From contig JAQFVV010001036.1 of assembly GCA_028023455.1 (NCBI GenBank), positions 61,788 through 125,787 on the forward strand: DNA of 64,000 bases. Direction: 5' to 3'. A program made the position numbers and the translations under genes. This document shows positions 25,373 to 36,009 of this stretch, piece by piece; position 1 is the first letter of the stretch; every line of letters starts with the position of its first letter. The notes beneath the pieces were generated by a model. That model was given only the letters and a program-made list of their open reading frames with translations. It did not search any database and was not told the DNA's origin. Source of the DNA: Epiperipatus broadwayi (taxonomy: Eukaryota > Onychophora > Udeonychophora > Euonychophora > Peripatidae).

Positions 25373-27139
25373 TGAACCGAATTCGAATATGTGCATTCGA
25401 AACACCGGTCTCTTAGGCAGAGAAGACCATACTCAGAGAGTATGTATGCCCAAACGATAGCTATAAAGTATATAACTAACGTCACATTTCCAGGACATAG
25501 CTTCTTCTTGGCTGTTGAGTTGAACACCACGTCCAAAGCACTTTTTTGTTTGTGTATAACCACGGGCGCCAACTGCTTATTCTAAAAGAATACTAAAAGA
25601 ATAGACAACGCACTTTGAACAGTGGCCACTAACTCAACGCCTAAATCCACGACTAGCTCAGTTGTTTGTAATCACTAATAGATTATACTTAATTAGTGGT
25701 TAAAAGACTTGATAAAAGAATTGTAAAAGGAGTTGATAAAAGAATTTGATAAAAGGAATTGATAAAAAGAATTGACCGACAAATAAAGTTTAATTTTAAA
25801 GATAATTTATTAACTAACATTTATTTACTAAATTTAAACATTTTATAATTCTAATAAAACACACGCATATTTTAAATTAACATTTCTAAATGGTTTAAAT
25901 ATTCCTATACATTTAATAAAAGAACACTCTAATTTAACTAATAAATATTGATATAATGATCACGCACATATTAATTCATGTACACACATAATAATAATAA
26001 TAAAGTATTACATAGCATTTGAAATTTAATCACACATATCAATAGTTCATTTATGTATGATATAAAGTTCATATAATTAGACTCCTGAAAGATTCATACG
26101 AATTAATGCAATGCAATGGCTATTACAGTATAAACGAAATAAGCAAATGTTTTTACCTAGGCTTTTGAATGTAGACATAGAATTTTGTTCTCTTTGGTGG
26201 CTGCTTTCGGTGAGGATATTTCCATTATGAATGCTTACCAGCTGGCTGGGACTTTTCCTTGATGAGTTTCCTGATTTTTCACGATTATTACTATTGGAGA
26301 CAATTAAATACTGACAGAGATTTTCTAAGTTGTTATGTTGACATTATTTTACAGGCAGATCTTGCTGTTTTCATCGGACTTTTTAGGCTGTGGAGAGGCG
26401 TGAATTCCCAAAATCTTCTCGACACTGCATTTTGTTTCAAAATTGACTCAATTAATTTCTGAACAGCACTACTCAATTACTTTGTGAACTGCACTCACTC
26501 AACTAATTTGTGAAATGAACTATTGTCCGATAAAAAAGTCTATTTATACCTGCGATGTATTGTCTTTCTATCTCCGGCAAAGATCTGTTGTCGAAATTCC
26601 AGTGATAATCATTTGATAAACGTGTTTTGAAAGATTGCTTAATTAGTAATAGCCATGCAAAAACGTATTGTTTTATATTAATTAATATCTAATAGCCATT
26701 GCCGTGTTTTTTAATGATAATCTTTTTTAACTTTCATTTATTTATAATAACATTTATTCTATTGTTGACAATCACACATATATACGCACATATATTAGTT
26801 TTAACATTATTTTTTCTTTAATTAAACTTGAATGAAAAGAGATTTGTATGTTTTAACTTTTTTAAATTATATTTTTACGAATACTAATAAAACTCTTTAC
26901 ATTTTTACGAATACTAATAAAACTCTTTACTTCCTTTTATAACCCTTAGTTTAATTTCTCTAACGAAACACCCCTCTCCCCTTCTGAAATTAATGATAGA
27001 AAACTATTTGATTCTTATCTCTTCCAAAAACAAGCTGCAATAAACTCAACATTTAATTTTATGTTTCTCTTTTATAAAAAAAAATTACTTTAATAATTTT
27101 TTAGATAAAATTATATGTGCCTATATCAATATAGGTACA
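25373..27139 (-). repeat. 3' LTR of element A
   Basis: 1,767 bp, starting TGTACC at 27139 and ending GTTCA at 25373 on the minus strand. It differs from the 5' LTR by scattered substitutions and by a ~29-bp tandem duplication at about 26873-26930 (tttttacgaatactaataaa, twice) that is single in the other LTR. The left flank is (TA)n at 25363-25372. Confidence 0.9.
26541..26548 (-). promoter_or_regulatory. TATA box in 3' LTR of element A
   Basis: TATAAATAGAC on the minus strand, about 590 bp into the LTR. It would place the U3/R boundary near 26515. Confidence 0.55.
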
Positions 27140-27143
27140 TTAC

Positions 27144-27160
27144 ACCGCCCTTCCTTTTGA
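27144..27160 (-). promoter_or_regulatory. Polypurine tract of element A
   Basis: On the minus strand AAAAGGAAGGGCGGTG lies just before the 3' LTR start TGTACC. This is the expected plus-strand primer site of an LTR element. Confidence 0.7.
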
Positions 27161-27387
27161 GAGTAAAATGCATCATTTTTGACCATTTTATCTCTGACAA
27201 CATTAAATCTTAATTTATCATTCCTTCTAAGTTTGCTTTTTGGTATCTTTTCCTTTCCATACTAAGGGCAATCTCCAATTATGCTTTTCTTCTTTCTATG
27301 CTGGCACCATTGTTTACAATGTTCATCCTGGACAGTGACCATGAGGACAAACTAAATTTGTGGCACAGGGATCTTTTATAAATGAAG

Positions 27388-27580
27388 CTTCAGCTGCCGA
27401 TTCTCTTGATCGGACTTTGACTAAAAAAAGGTAGCTGCGAATGGCAGGAATTTCAACTGTTTATTTCCGACTTACGCTCTGGAAAACGATTGCCGATTCT
27501 CTTGATCGGACTTTGACTAAGCAGCTGCGAATGGCAGGAATTTTCAACTGTCCATTTCTGACTTATGCTTTGGAAAACGA
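27388..27580. repeat. ~96-bp tandem duplication inside element A
   Basis: The phrase gattctcttgatcggacttt and the following aatggcaggaatttt...ggaaaacga occur twice, about 96 bp apart, with minor differences. It lies between gag and the polypurine tract, where an autonomous element would carry pol. Confidence 0.85.
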
Positions 27581-28486
27581 GGTATGAGATATGGGGATTC
27601 TTCCCTGAAAAGTGACTTATGACTTACTCTGGTTGTTGCCAGTGCACTTTTTAAAAGAGGAATGATCCCGGCCAATCCGTTATGGGTGCTAAAATCTATC
27701 CAGTTGACAGCTTTAAACTTAATCCTTATCTAACTTATTTCAATACTACCCTCATCTCTTAATTTTGAACCCTTATACACTCTTAATACAACTTAGATTG
27801 ACTTTCATTTATATTATTTTTAAATTCATTACAAACATTACTTATAACCCTTACAAACATTATTTAAAATATTTATTTAATTACACTATTATTTTTAAAC
27901 AATTACTTTAACTTCTTTATTTACGTGTGTATATTCTAAAAAAAAACTTTTATTTTATTTAATCTTACCATACTATTCTAAACTCTTACGAATATTATTT
28001 ATATTACAATATTATTTTTTAAACATTTGTTTACCTTATATATTAACGTACATGTACTTAGAAAACTTTTATTTTATTGCTCTTCATTATTATACAATTA
28101 TTTTATTGGACTTGATTACTTTAAACCATTTATTTATTTCCTTTTATTAACTTACGTATATTCCAAAAAAAAAACCTATTAGTTTATTACGAGTCATTCT
28201 TTATTCTTTTACTATGGATATCTTACACTTATTTGTTTAACTTGATTTTATTGATTTTACTTGACCTATATTTACAAACATTTTTCTTAATTAATATGTG
28301 TGTGGAGAAAAAAAATCTTTTATTTTGCAAAGCCTCCGTTATTATTATTTGACAAAACAATCCATCATTTTAAATAGCGAACTTCTAATTCAGGCTTTTC
28401 ACCTACATCAAAATAATTATATTAGACTCATAGTCCATTTCCGGTCCTTTTTGTTTATTTTATTATTCCACTCGATTTACTGACAA

Positions 28487-29785
28487 TTATGCTCGGTCAG
28501 GTGGCTCCCGTTTACGTACATTCTGATCATTATATTGATCTATTTTCCTATATAGATCTATAGGTTCCCAAACCAAATTTTCACAATCTACTCGGGTCAG
28601 AAATTCTACCATTTCTTCCACCGTCTGACCATTGCTACTTAGCATCATTTGCTGCACAGGCAGTGGCATTTTGTGTCGGATTGTTCTTATAATTTGGTCA
28701 TCCGACAATGGAAACGCCGTTAAAGCCTTGAGTTTTGCCACCTGTTTTAAAAAAAATTGCATGAGAGTTTCTCCATGGAAGCTGGGATATCTTTCTTTAG
28801 ATACCTTACAGAGTATGCCATTCTGTCGGGCTTCACTCCAGAAGGTTCTTAAGATGGCATACCTATACTCCTCAAATATGCGTGGTTTAGTATACTGGGT
28901 GTGCCACCAATCCAAGGCTGTTCCTTGAAGGTGACTGCTAGCAAGTGTAACTTTATTCCCTTCTTGCCACTCCTGTATTTGAAACAAATCAGTTAAGCTT
29001 TCCAAGTGTTTTAATGGACTCTCACCTGCTTCGGCCTTGAATGTCGTGATAATAAATTTTTCCTCCAGGAATCTCTTGGTCGGTCTCTCCGGCTTATTCT
29101 CCTTATTGTAACTTTTATATTTGCACTCCATTTGGTCCACCTTATACTCTAGACCCTTAGTTATATTTATACACATTTGTTTTACTTCCGACTTCAAACT
29201 ATCATCGCTTTCAATTCTACATTCTACTTCACTCTGAATACCTTCATTTTTTAACAAACTTAATTCTTCCTGCATTGTCCTAGCTACGCTTCTCCATTCC
29301 TGGCATGTCCCTTCTATCTTTATTATTTTCATTTCTAAATTATTATATCTAACACTACCTTGCTCTAATTCAGCTCTCACTTCCTTTATGCTTTCTTCTA
29401 TTATCGCCCTTTCCTGACTTTCTTCGTTCAAATCTTTCACTACAGCTTCTATGGCTATATGATTTGTTTCTACTTCATCTATTATTTCACCCCTCATTTC
29501 CTTCATTTCTCTAATTTCCGCTCTGAGTTCATTAATTTCTCCTTTAACCTGACTAATTTCTGCCTTCAATTCTGCTTTGAGTTCTTCTTTGAGCTCTTGT
29601 TGGCTTTGCTCAAATTTCTGACACAATTCTTGTTGACTTTGTTTAATTTCTCGAATTATATTCATCATCATTTTCATCATTATCTGCATGTCAGATATTT
29701 CTTCTTTCTCCTTTTCTACTAACTGGGGATTTTTAAAATATATTGGGCTTTCTTTCAGATCCATTTTCGAAAATTTCAATTTCAA
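28487..29785 (-). CDS. Gag capsid protein of LTR element A
   Basis: An intact 432-residue frame. Residues ~25-230 are charged, Glu/Gln/Lys-rich and predicted coiled coil (QSQQELCQKFEQSQQELKEE and similar heptads), suited to multimerisation. From ~240 comes a retrotransposon capsid-type domain: FIITTFKAEAGESP, HLQGTALDWWHTQY, then RQNGILCKVSKERY and DDQIIRTIRHKMP. It ends EPPDRA with no CCHC zinc knuckle and no fused protease. Gag would form the particle that packages element RNA. Met8 is an alternative start (SPIYFK follows it, matching SPITFK in the gag of element C). The frame is open although no pol exists, which suggests recent selection or a young copy. Element C carries a diverged, broken homologue. 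Confidence 0.88.
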   Translation of the reverse strand: MKLKFSKMDLKESPIYFKNPQLVEKEKEEISDMQIMMKMMMNIIREIKQSQQELCQKFEQSQQELKEELKAELKAEISQVKGEINELRAEIREMKEMRGEIIDEVETNHIAIEAVVKDLNEESQERAIIEESIKEVRAELEQGSVRYNNLEMKIIKIEGTCQEWRSVARTMQEELSLLKNEGIQSEVECRIESDDSLKSEVKQMCINITKGLEYKVDQMECKYKSYNKENKPERPTKRFLEEKFIITTFKAEAGESPLKHLESLTDLFQIQEWQEGNKVTLASSHLQGTALDWWHTQYTKPRIFEEYRYAILRTFWSEARQNGILCKVSKERYPSFHGETLMQFFLKQVAKLKALTAFPLSDDQIIRTIRHKMPLPVQQMMLSSNGQTVEEMVEFLTRVDCENLVWEPIDLYRKIDQYNDQNVRKREPPDRA

Positions 29786-30112
29786 AGTACTAGCGCTTAT
29801 GTTAAACTAAATTTACTATACGATTTATTTATTTATTTTTCTTACTAAGATGGAAACTCACACTAACTCCACCCTTTTAATCCTTTTCTCTACCCTATCT
29901 TAATGCTTTAACTCCGCCCATAACATCTAATTGACTCTGATTTGATAGCATAAGTGTCAAAATCTCTTTTCATTTCGAAAAAAAAAAATTTTCGGTCAAT
30001 TCTTTTTTTTTTTTTTTAAATTAAAACACTTTTACATACGTAATTTAACTTTTTAGATTTTTATTTTCAACAAGAACAAAGTATTTAATTAACTGTCATT
30101 TATGACAAGTTT

Positions 30113-30133
30113 GGCCCACGTTGGGTAAAGCCA
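30113..30133 (-). promoter_or_regulatory. Putative primer-binding site of element A
   Basis: On the minus strand, two bases after the 5' LTR, comes TGGCTTTACCCAACGTGGG. The start TGGC and the block CCCAACGTGGG match the complement of a tRNA-Lys 3' end, TGGCGCCCAACGTGGGGC. The bases between are altered (TTTA replaces GC). It is either a variant tRNA primer or a damaged site. Confidence 0.55.
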
Positions 30134-30135
30134 TT

Positions 30136-31872
30136 TGAACTGAATTCGAATATGTGCATTCGAAACACCGGTCTCTTAGGCAGAGAAGAACATACTCGGA
30201 GAGTATGTATGCCCAAACGATAGCTATAAAGTATATAACTAACGTTACATTTCAGGACATAGCTTCTTCTCAGCTGTTGAGTTGAACACCACGTCCAAAG
30301 CACTTTTTTGTTTGTGTATAACCATGGACACCAGCTGCTTATTCTAAAAGAATACTAAAAGAATAGACAACGCACTTTGAACAGTGGCCACTAACTCAAC
30401 GCCTAAATCCAAGACTAGCTCAGTTGTTTGTAATCACTAATAAATTATACTTAATTAGTGGTTAAAAGACTTGATAAAAGAATTGTAAAAGGAGTTGATA
30501 AAAGAATTTGATAAAAGGAATTGATAAAAAGAATTGACCGACAAATAAAGTTTAATTTTAAAGATAATTTATTAACTAACATTTATTTACTAAATTTAAA
30601 CATTTTATAATTCTAATAAAACACACGCATATTTTAAATTAACATTTCTAAATGGTTTAAATATTCCTATAGATTTAATAACAGAACACTCTAATTTAAC
30701 TAATAAATATTGATATAATGATCATGCACATATTAATTCATGTACACACATAATAATAATAATAAAGTATTACATAGCATTTGGAATTTAATCACACATA
30801 TCAATAGTTCATTTATGTATGATATAAGGTTCATATAATTAGACTCTTGAAAGATTTGTACGAATTAATGCAATGCAATGGCTATTACAGTATAAACGAA
30901 ATAAGCAAATGTTTTTACCTAGGCTTTTGAATGTAGACATAGAATTTTGTTCTCTTTGGTGGCTGCTTTCGGTGAGGATATTTCCATTATGAATGCTTAC
31001 CAGCCGGCTGGGACTTTTCTTTGATGAGTTTCCTGATTTTTCACGATTATTACTATTGGAGACAATTAAATACTGACAGAGATTTTCTAAGTTGTTACGA
31101 TGACATTATTTCACAGGCAGATCTTGCTGTTTTCATCGGACTTTTTAGGCTGTGGAGAGGCGTGAATTCCCAAAATCTTCTCGACACTGCATTTTGTTTC
31201 AAAATTGACTCAATTAATTTCTGAACAGCACTACTCAATTACTTTGTGAACTGCACTCACTCAACTAATTTGTGAACTGAACTATTGTCCGATAAAAAAG
31301 TCTATTTATACCTGCGACGTATTGTCTTTCTATCTCCGGCAAAGATCTGTTGTCGAAATTCCAGTGATAATCATTTGATAAACGTGTTTTGAAAGATTGC
31401 TTAATTAGTAATAGCCATGCAAAAACGTATTGTTTTATATTAATTAATATCTAATAGCCATTGCCGTGTTTTTTAATGATAATCTTTTTTAACTTTCATT
31501 TATTTATAATAACATTTATTCTATTGTTGACAATCACACATATATACGCACATATATTAGTTTTAACATTATTTTTTCTTTAATTAAACTTGAATAAAAA
31601 GAGATTTGTATGTTTTAACTTTTTTAAATTATATTTTTACGAATACTAATAAAACTCTTTACTTCCTTTTATAACCCTTAGTTTAATTTCTCTAATGAAA
31701 CACCCCTCTCCCCTTCTGAAATTAATGATAGAAAACTATTTGATTCTTATCTCTTCCAAAAACAAGCTGCAATAAACTCAACATTTAATTTTATGTTACT
31801 CTTTTATAAAAAAAAATTACTTTAATAATTTTTTTAGATAAAATTATATGTGCCTATATCAATATAGGTACA
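30136..31872 (-). repeat. 5' LTR of element A
   Basis: 1,737 bp, the partner of 25373-27139. It is followed on its outer side by (TA)n at 31872-31889. The first ~24 bases on the minus strand form an imperfect hairpin (TGTACCTATAT pairing with ATATAGGCACA). Confidence 0.9.
31303..31310 (-). promoter_or_regulatory. TATA box in 5' LTR of element A
   Basis: The same TATAAATAGAC motif as in the other LTR. Being in the 5' LTR, this is the copy that would drive gag. Confidence 0.55.
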
Positions 31873-31889
31873 ATATATATATATATATT

Positions 31890-33639
31890 ACATGCTTCCA
31901 ATCTGGGGGTTGTGACAGGATCGAATCCATAGATTTCTTCTCATATCCATTTATTTTGTATAAAAAGGACCTCTGGCAGTGATTCCAGTATGCCTGGCAC
32001 ACACCATGCATATAAAAAGGCCTCTGCACATCAGTGATATCCACAGCATGTCTATTCACTTTTCTCTAAGCACTGCCCAAGAAGGGGGTCTTAGATTTTA
32101 TTTTTCATCAAGAAGCATGACCTTTTCCTGTTATTTCTTTGCACTAGTGTCAGTACCATCACTTCTCCATTTATTATCTCTTTTGCTTCATGCTCTAATT
32201 TTAGTGCTATACTATTAAAATTGTGCTCTGTTCAAAAAATGCCAAATATTACTAGTGTTGTTAATTAAAATGTTATTTCAGTCTTCTTATACAATCCCAC
32301 CATCATAATTTATTTCTGTATTTAAGAGTATTTATCTGCCTTGGGGAAAATAAACATTTTTTTACTATTGTTAAAAGAATTTTCAATAAATATTTTGTAA
32401 TATAACTAAATGTAATTTTTAAATGTGTTTTACCTATTTTCATGACGGTGATGGTGTGAAAATAGTTTATATTTTATCTGTAATGAATCCCCGAACGCTC
32501 CTCGAAATAATATGTTAGTCACCATGTTTCAGAACCGTAAATCAAAGTGTTAATGGCCATCTTATGTAATCTTTTTAATTGGCATTTTAATACCATACCC
32601 ACCAAAGATGTGTGTTAATGTATATCTCTTATTTAATTGATAAGAGAGCATATGATAACCATTAGCGTGAATTTCACTATGTAATTATATAACGTTTGGT
32701 AGACCACTTGCTCATTCAAGCACATACTAATGTATGCAATTAATTTATAATGTATATAATAATTTGTTATCGTATTAAACTATTTTTATTGTCTAAACTT
32801 ATGTGAGTCATTTGAATTCCTGTTTCTCCACTTCCACACATACAACTATGCATATACATATTTTAATTTAGTTAATATTGAGTCTCATTATCTTCTCTGC
32901 TCTGCTAGTCGGCCGGATTTAAAATGAATTCTCATGTGCCATCATTATATGTTCTTCATTAGGTGTTTGATCTGGGGCTTATGGAGTGGGTTTGAATTCA
33001 GGTTGTTTCCTGACTTAAATCTCGGGCTTGGCTGGGTTTGAAATTTATTTCATTGAGTTCCAGCTCATGTTAGATGGATCAACATGTTTTGACAGGTACA
33101 GTATGTAATTATTAATATTAAATCATTTTTGATTAAAATGAGTAACATTGGATTTGAATAAAATATGTTATATAATTTTTTTTATCACTGTTTACCTTTG
33201 ATAGAAATCTAGAATAAGGACAAATCTTATTTTGATATTTTTCTAAGATAAATATTATTATTAATTTCAAATTCATCTTGTTAAGTCATTATTTATTCTA
33301 ATCCATTTATAACAAAATTACAAGCGTGTTGAGGTGCTGGAAAGGGAAGCTATAATAAATACTTATATGAATCGGTAAAATACTTGACAGCTGAACGATT
33401 TCGAGGCGTTTAGCCTCATGTGTTGCTTATGTGCAATGAACAAAATTGTTTCATAATAATAAATCAAGCTACTTTTGTCAAATAACCTTTTATGTGATAA
33501 CATTCTAAGTTAATAAATTAAATATATATATATATTACATTATAATAAATATAAGTGAATTATTATCCACACTATAGTACTTATAACTACTTATTCTAAC
33601 TGGAGTACTCATATTAATCTTGCCTTATTATTCCACCAC
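31890..33639. other. Intergenic DNA, nothing firm
   Basis: A weak B-box-like word sits next to the (TA)n at 31890-31935 (minus). No open frame with recognisable content. Confidence 0.45.
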
Positions 33640-34090
<451 letters not shown>

Positions 34091-34424
34091 GAAAAACGGA
34101 TGGATAAAAATAGATAATATATAGATGGAGTTCTGGACGTTTCAGCAGTAGGATATTATTATGCTCAAAAGTTTTAAAGATTTCCAGACTGATTACTTTT
34201 GTAATTTAGGAAAATTAAAAAAAGAAATACATCAATTTGCTCAGTTAATTCAAACTTATCCCGAGATTTCTATTTTGCTGCTAGAATATAACTCTATCTT
34301 TTTTGAGCAATTGTATGATTATTAATTTAATTTATTCAGAAAAATATATTGACTGCAATAGTTAAAAATATTTATTACATAATTATTAATTATTTTAGAT
34401 TTAAACAATTTACTGTTTTTCCTT

Positions 34425-34440
34425 TCTTTTTTCTCTTTTA
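34425..34440 (+). other. Likely 3' splice site before the receptor start codon
   Basis: A pyrimidine-rich run ending ttttctcttttag, 14 bp before the ATG at 34455. It suggests a separate 5' untranslated exon upstream, with the coding part in a single exon. Confidence 0.5.
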
Positions 34441-34454
34441 GATTTGTGTAAAAA

Positions 34455-35987
34455 ATGTTTATCATAAAATCATCTCAGAACCTGAATTTAATCTTAATGT
34501 TACTGCTATCAATAATTGACTTGGTTTTTCTTCAGAAGTTTTTTTGTTGGGAAATGACAGAATCTTTGGATGGTTCTTTAATTGTCAGTCAAAAAGTAAG
34601 ATTTTTGACAGATATTAACAATGACAGTCTTTTAATCAAAGCAGATTTATTATATAATAATACTACATTTTGTTCCTCAACTAGAGATTTCCTTCAACTT
34701 AACAATACTTGTTGGAATTTTCGCATTAACGAATCAGATTGGTGTGAAAACTTAGAGTATATCTATGATATTCTTGGACAACTGTCAGAACTATTAAAAA
34801 TATTTAATCAGAAATACCAGTCTAATTATTTTCAGTCACTATGTTTTCTTGGCAACTTCATAGACTGTACATTACGTCATCAATCACAAAATATATATCA
34901 CAATTTTACAACTTTTTTAAAAGATTATCCGTACACATTGTACTCATCTTATCATTTTCATTTTACTCATGATAACCTAACATTTTGCTTATTACCGCAT
35001 AAGATATTTAATATTATTTCCTGTAGAGAGGAAATTAATTATTTAGAGAAAACTCCGACATCTACCATTTATTCCTTCGATGAAAACATTTCCCAGGATA
35101 TAACAAAAAAAATTTCATGCGATATGAATAAAGAAAAAATCTCTCAAGAAATTCGTAGAGCATACACTATTTCATTTGGAATTTCATTATTATTTTTAGG
35201 ATTGTTTTTACTGGAATGTGTAATTATAAGTGATCTAAGAAAATATCCCAATTGTATAATAATGTTTTTATCTTTACAGGTGTTTATAAGTCGTATTCTT
35301 TTTTTAGTTTTACAATATATATATTTTCCACCTGGTCATATAGGATGGTTTATAATTAGATCATTTTACAGAGCATTTGATTTAGGGACTTATTGCTGGA
35401 TAGCAATTTCAGGATATGATTTATGGAGAACTTTTACAAATTGGAATGCAGTCCCAACTAAACCATTGCTTTTACCAAACAAGCGATATAGAATGTTATG
35501 TTATTGTCTATTGGTAATGTTTTTCTCTTTTGTAATCACTACAGTAGAATGTATTATTTCAACTTTATTCGATTCACCAGGTGATATTTATCTTCATTTA
35601 TCAAGGACATCATGTGTGCCCTGGATTAATATTACTGAAAAATATTTCTTTATAATACCTAGAAGTACAATTTTATTATCAAACATATTATGTTTTGTTT
35701 TAACTTATGCTAAAGTAAAAGCATCTAAGCATATAGTAATTCAGACGAGTACTGAAAAGAAGGTAAATTTTGTATTGTGGAAACTGGTTATTTTATTTGG
35801 TATCCCATGGGTGCTGACTGTTGTATATAGTAGTATTCATATAATACGGTTTGAAAGACATTTTTTTTATTTGGCAATTTGTCTTTATCCAATTGAAACT
35901 TTATTTATATTTGTTCTTTTCGGTTGCCGAGAAACCTTTTGTCAAAAACTCTTGTCAAAAATTAAGATATTGAAGATTTTCATTTAA
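34455..35987 (+). CDS. Methuselah-like (class B-type) seven-transmembrane receptor
   Basis: A 510-residue uninterrupted frame. Residues 1-27 look like a signal peptide. Residues 28-235 form a Cys-containing ectodomain (Cys 31, 73, 86, 97, 130, 138, 178, 190, 222) with several N-glycosylation sequons (N69, N84, N92, N150, N174, N211). Seven hydrophobic helices follow, at about 237-259, 266-290, 296-320, 346-369, 397-418, 438-460 and 469-490, with a short basic tail. The order ISGYDLWRTF after TM3, NKRYRMLCY into TM4, SCVPW in loop 2, WKLVILFGIPWVL in TM6 and a CRETFCQ end match the Methuselah/secretin-adhesion superfamily. It would couple an extracellular ligand to G proteins at the plasma membrane; the ligand is unknown. 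Loop 2 has Cys387 but I see no Cys at the top of TM3, so the usual disulfide may be absent. The intronless coding region could mean a retrocopy, though a splice site sits just upstream. Confidence 0.82.
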   Translation: MFIIKSSQNLNLILMLLLSIIDLVFLQKFFCWEMTESLDGSLIVSQKVRFLTDINNDSLLIKADLLYNNTTFCSSTRDFLQLNNTCWNFRINESDWCENLEYIYDILGQLSELLKIFNQKYQSNYFQSLCFLGNFIDCTLRHQSQNIYHNFTTFLKDYPYTLYSSYHFHFTHDNLTFCLLPHKIFNIISCREEINYLEKTPTSTIYSFDENISQDITKKISCDMNKEKISQEIRRAYTISFGISLLFLGLFLLECVIISDLRKYPNCIIMFLSLQVFISRILFLVLQYIYFPPGHIGWFIIRSFYRAFDLGTYCWIAISGYDLWRTFTNWNAVPTKPLLLPNKRYRMLCYCLLVMFFSFVITTVECIISTLFDSPGDIYLHLSRTSCVPWINITEKYFFIIPRSTILLSNILCFVLTYAKVKASKHIVIQTSTEKKVNFVLWKLVILFGIPWVLTVVYSSIHIIRFERHFFYLAICLYPIETLFIFVLFGCRETFCQKLLSKIKILKIFI

Positions 35988-35999
35988 AATGAAATTAAA

Positions 36000-36005
36000 A
36001 ATAAA
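36000..36005 (+). terminator. AATAAA polyadenylation signal
   Basis: AATAAA 13 bp after the stop codon of the receptor. Further AATAAA words follow at ~36165, so the true site is undecided. Confidence 0.35.
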
Positions 36006-36009
36006 ATCT

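Larger units (their letters stand above)
25373..31872 (-). mobile_element. LTR retrotransposon A: complete gag-only element
   Basis: A 6.5-kb element on the minus strand. Two direct long terminal repeats (25373-27139 and 30136-31872) flank a 3.0-kb interior. The interior holds, in element order, a primer-binding-like site (30113-30133), one intact gag ORF (29785-28487) and a purine-rich tract (27144-27160). Both LTRs begin TGTACC and end GTTCA on the minus strand, obeying the TG...CA rule. Outside both ends lie TA runs, so the target duplication is hidden in (TA)n. I found no protease, RT, RNase H or integrase in any frame of the interior, so movement would need enzymes from another element. 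LTR similarity is roughly 98-99% by eye, suggesting recent insertion. The layout matches what has been called TR-GAG in plants; that analogy is inference. Confidence 0.88.

Noticed and set aside
26259-26462. 67-codon frame present in both LTRs of element A (also 31021-31224)
   Set aside because: Its conservation simply reflects LTR identity. It is antisense to the element transcript and has no domain.
28632-28928. 98-codon plus-strand frame
   Set aside because: Exactly antisense to the gag ORF of element A, and a shadow of its codon pattern.
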